Source of the DNA: Doryteuthis pealeii
Taxonomy: Eukaryota > Mollusca > Cephalopoda > Myopsida > Loliginidae
Length of the DNA: 64,000 bases
Assembly (NCBI GenBank): GCA_023376005.1
Contig: CM042157.1
Span: 63,359,177-63,423,176, forward strand
Direction of reading: 5' to 3'
Below the pieces are notes generated by a model. It did no database searches and had not been told where the DNA came from. It was given only the letters and a program-made list of their open reading frames with translations. This document shows, one piece after another, positions 62,243 through 64,000 of the stretch (positions within the stretch are counted from its first letter, which is position 1; each line of letters begins with the position of its first letter). A program made the translations under genes and the position numbers.

Positions 62243-63500
62243 AAACAGTTTATTTGAAGTGAGCATACTCGTGCACTCACTTCAAAATTTATTTATTTAT
62301 TCTAAAATGAGATACATTGAGTGTGCACACGACTCTGCATATAGCCGGAAGTTTGGAGTTGGGGGGGAGGGGTGATAAAACTGGTCATAACACTACATGG
62401 ATCTATCTAGCTAGGTTCACCTGCTGACCGATTCATTCAAAAATAAAATAAAATCTTGCATTCTCTCCTTGCGCAGCCCACTTTCACCAAAATACCCCGT
62501 TCACTCTATGCCTCTATCCTAAATTTCCCAATATTTGTTTCATGATTGGAGATGGAGGGGGTGGGGTAAAATTGAAAACAAAAAGCCCCAAGAAACTGAA
62601 AAACATGCAAAACAAAACAAAATTGTGGGTCAATTTGGTTACCCACTTTCCTCAGCTAGGATGAAGGCCCACCGACTGTCTTCCGCACTTTATAGTTCGA
62701 AAGCAAGCTGGTCAGTGCCTCTAATATGGGAGTGGATGTCCTTAATGGGTTGTCGGTAAAAAAAATTTAAAAAATTGGGATTCTGTAGGCCTGGCGGGTT
62801 GGGTTACTATTTTGAACCACGTATCTTTGAGGCGTAACACAGATTCACAAACATATGTGGTTCAAAGTTAATTGACCTGAAAAAATGTAAAAGTTTTTAA
62901 ATAAAATAACTGGTGCATTATATCTTTTATTCATTAATGTATCAACACTGAAAATTTCATTAAATTCGGTTAATTCCCTGATTTTTTTTTTTTTTTTTCT
63001 TTTGGCGGGGTGACATACAATGGTGGAATTTATGTCCGTTAATACTACTGTTGTCTATTGTTCTACTTAGCTAGTTCCTTTTTGCTGTAGGATGACAAAA
63101 CGCCTGAGGTATCTTGGTGCAAAATATTTAGGATGAAAGGTGATGGATAACTGGTTATTAGCATGGATCGGTCGGTGAATGGAACTAACTAGAGGAGAGC
63201 ATACAAATGCACAACTATTTTTGTCACCCCCCAAAAAAATTTCTGGCTTTATGCTTAGGACCCAGATAAATTCAACCACGTAAGGAGAACCTATTGTTTG
63301 CTATATTTCATAGAGAATAAAACAGGAAAAAAAAAACAGAATTCTTAGAAGAAAAAAGAAAGAAAAAGAACAAATCACATGACATGATGTATTTTGTGAC
63401 ATCACAATGTAAAAGTCATATCTTTGTAATCTTATTCTATATTTCTTTCCATTACCTCTCCAGCTAAGCTACGAGTAACATTAAAAAAAAAAAAAAAAAA
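62243..63500. repeat. Direct duplicate, second copy
   Basis: See 60322. The second copy ends about 80 bases before the gene start at 63583, so the duplication may include upstream regulatory sequence of that gene. Confidence 0.75.
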
Positions 63501-63582
63501 GAAAAAGTCAGAAGTTATTTTCTGATTTTTTTTTTTTTTTTTTAAAAGTGATTGCAATTTGTCAAATCAAAAAGCTAACACA

Positions 63583-64000
63583 ATGGAGAGGTGTTCACTA
63601 CTTGACAACGTTACGCAAAACATGACAGAAAGCATGGAGCTATGGCACGAATCGATAGAGGACAAAAACAGCTGGGATTTGGGACTTGAGATCAAGATCC
63701 TGGCTCTTTTCTTGTATCTCTTTCTGTTCACCTTTGTTGAGTATCTCTTCAGAAAACAGTTGGACATGGATAAGGATCTAATTGAACAGGCCACTACTTC
63801 CACCAAAACTGACGACCAAGAGAGTGTTGATGACTCTACAAATACAGAGCCCAGTTTGGAAGAACCTGAAAAGAAGCCCACAGAAACGGAAGCAAAAACC
63901 ATAACTGTAGATGCTCCCAGTGTCAAAACAAAAGCTCCAGTTAAACGCAAAGCTAATACTACCCAACGCAAAAAAGAGGCCCCAAAAGACATTTGGTGCC
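63583..64000 (+). CDS. N-terminal exon of an unrecognised single-pass membrane protein, open at the window edge
   Basis: ATG in the context acacaATGG; an in-frame TGA at 63523 lies upstream and no stop occurs through 64000 (139 codons). The base composition is clearly less AT-rich than the flanks. Residues 1-36 are acidic with two N-glycosylation sequons (NVT at 9, NMT at 13). A hydrophobic span follows at about 37-56 (IKILALFLYLFLFTFVEYLF), then Arg-Lys. The positive-inside rule predicts N-terminus outside or luminal and C-terminus cytosolic (type III). The rest is a Glu/Thr/Lys-rich, probably disordered tail with a basic patch (KRKANTTQRKK). I do not recognise the family. It points away from RPP30, so a shared promoter region is possible if RPP30 starts nearby. 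Confidence 0.7.
   Translation, partial: MERCSLLDNVTQNMTESMELWHESIEDKNSWDLGLEIKILALFLYLFLFTFVEYLFRKQLDMDKDLIEQATTSTKTDDQESVDDSTNTEPSLEEPEKKPTETEAKTITVDAPSVKTKAPVKRKANTTQRKKEAPKDIWC

Overview
The window is a mostly non-coding, AT-rich, repeat-dominated piece of an animal genome. Long (AT)n, (TG)n and (GA)n runs, many tRNA-headed SINEs, foldback MITEs, non-autonomous Helitrons and LINE 3' ends suggest a mollusc, most likely a coleoid cephalopod (octopus-like). That is inference from repeat style and exon structure, not a database match. Two 10-base N gaps (18980-18989 and 44464-44473) split it into three assembly pieces.

Only two real protein genes are supported. On the minus strand, six exons between 56513 and 38646 join in a consistent reading frame and encode the C-terminal 192 residues of the RNase P/MRP protein subunit p30 (RPP30). 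They include a 30-base microexon and a last exon behind an 8.4 kb intron that contains an assembly gap. The N-terminal third was not found. On the plus strand, at 63583, a clean open reading frame runs off the window end. It starts a single-pass membrane protein I do not recognise.

Layout: 1-9590 holds microsatellites, a 31-base minisatellite inside a MITE, a 125-base tandem array broken by a Helitron, foldbacks and several hammerhead-ribozyme-like repeats. The segment 9590-44463 is a nest of large copies. Arm A (9590-18979, forward) is the inverted copy of arm A' (about 34812-44463). The block 21.4-29.5 kb is a direct, indel-rich copy of 32.2-40.2 kb. The block 29.53-32.12 kb is a near-perfect inverted copy of 32.23-34.8 kb around a 109-base spacer. 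These copies carry three versions of the last RPP30 exon; only the one at 38.6-38.9 kb is intact. Copy ends coincide with the N gaps and the broken copies carry many small indels, so assembly or uncollapsed-haplotype effects are likely. However, one copy lacks a Helitron with a base-perfect empty site, so the copies are not all the same molecule. The segment 44.5-64 kb is cleaner sequence carrying the RPP30 introns, with many well-preserved MITEs (8-bp or TTAA target duplications), SINEs, a decayed mariner and LINE tails.

The most interesting signal is a set of hammerhead ribozyme folds. Two are complete type I folds with a perfect core (CTGATGA...GAAA), paired stems I and II and a GUC or GUA cleavage site: 54908-54952 (+) and 96-141 (-). 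Each sits just downstream of tRNA-like A and B boxes, giving a SINE-with-ribozyme layout like the schistosome Sm-alpha repeats. At least four more degenerate versions lie in other repeat families here.
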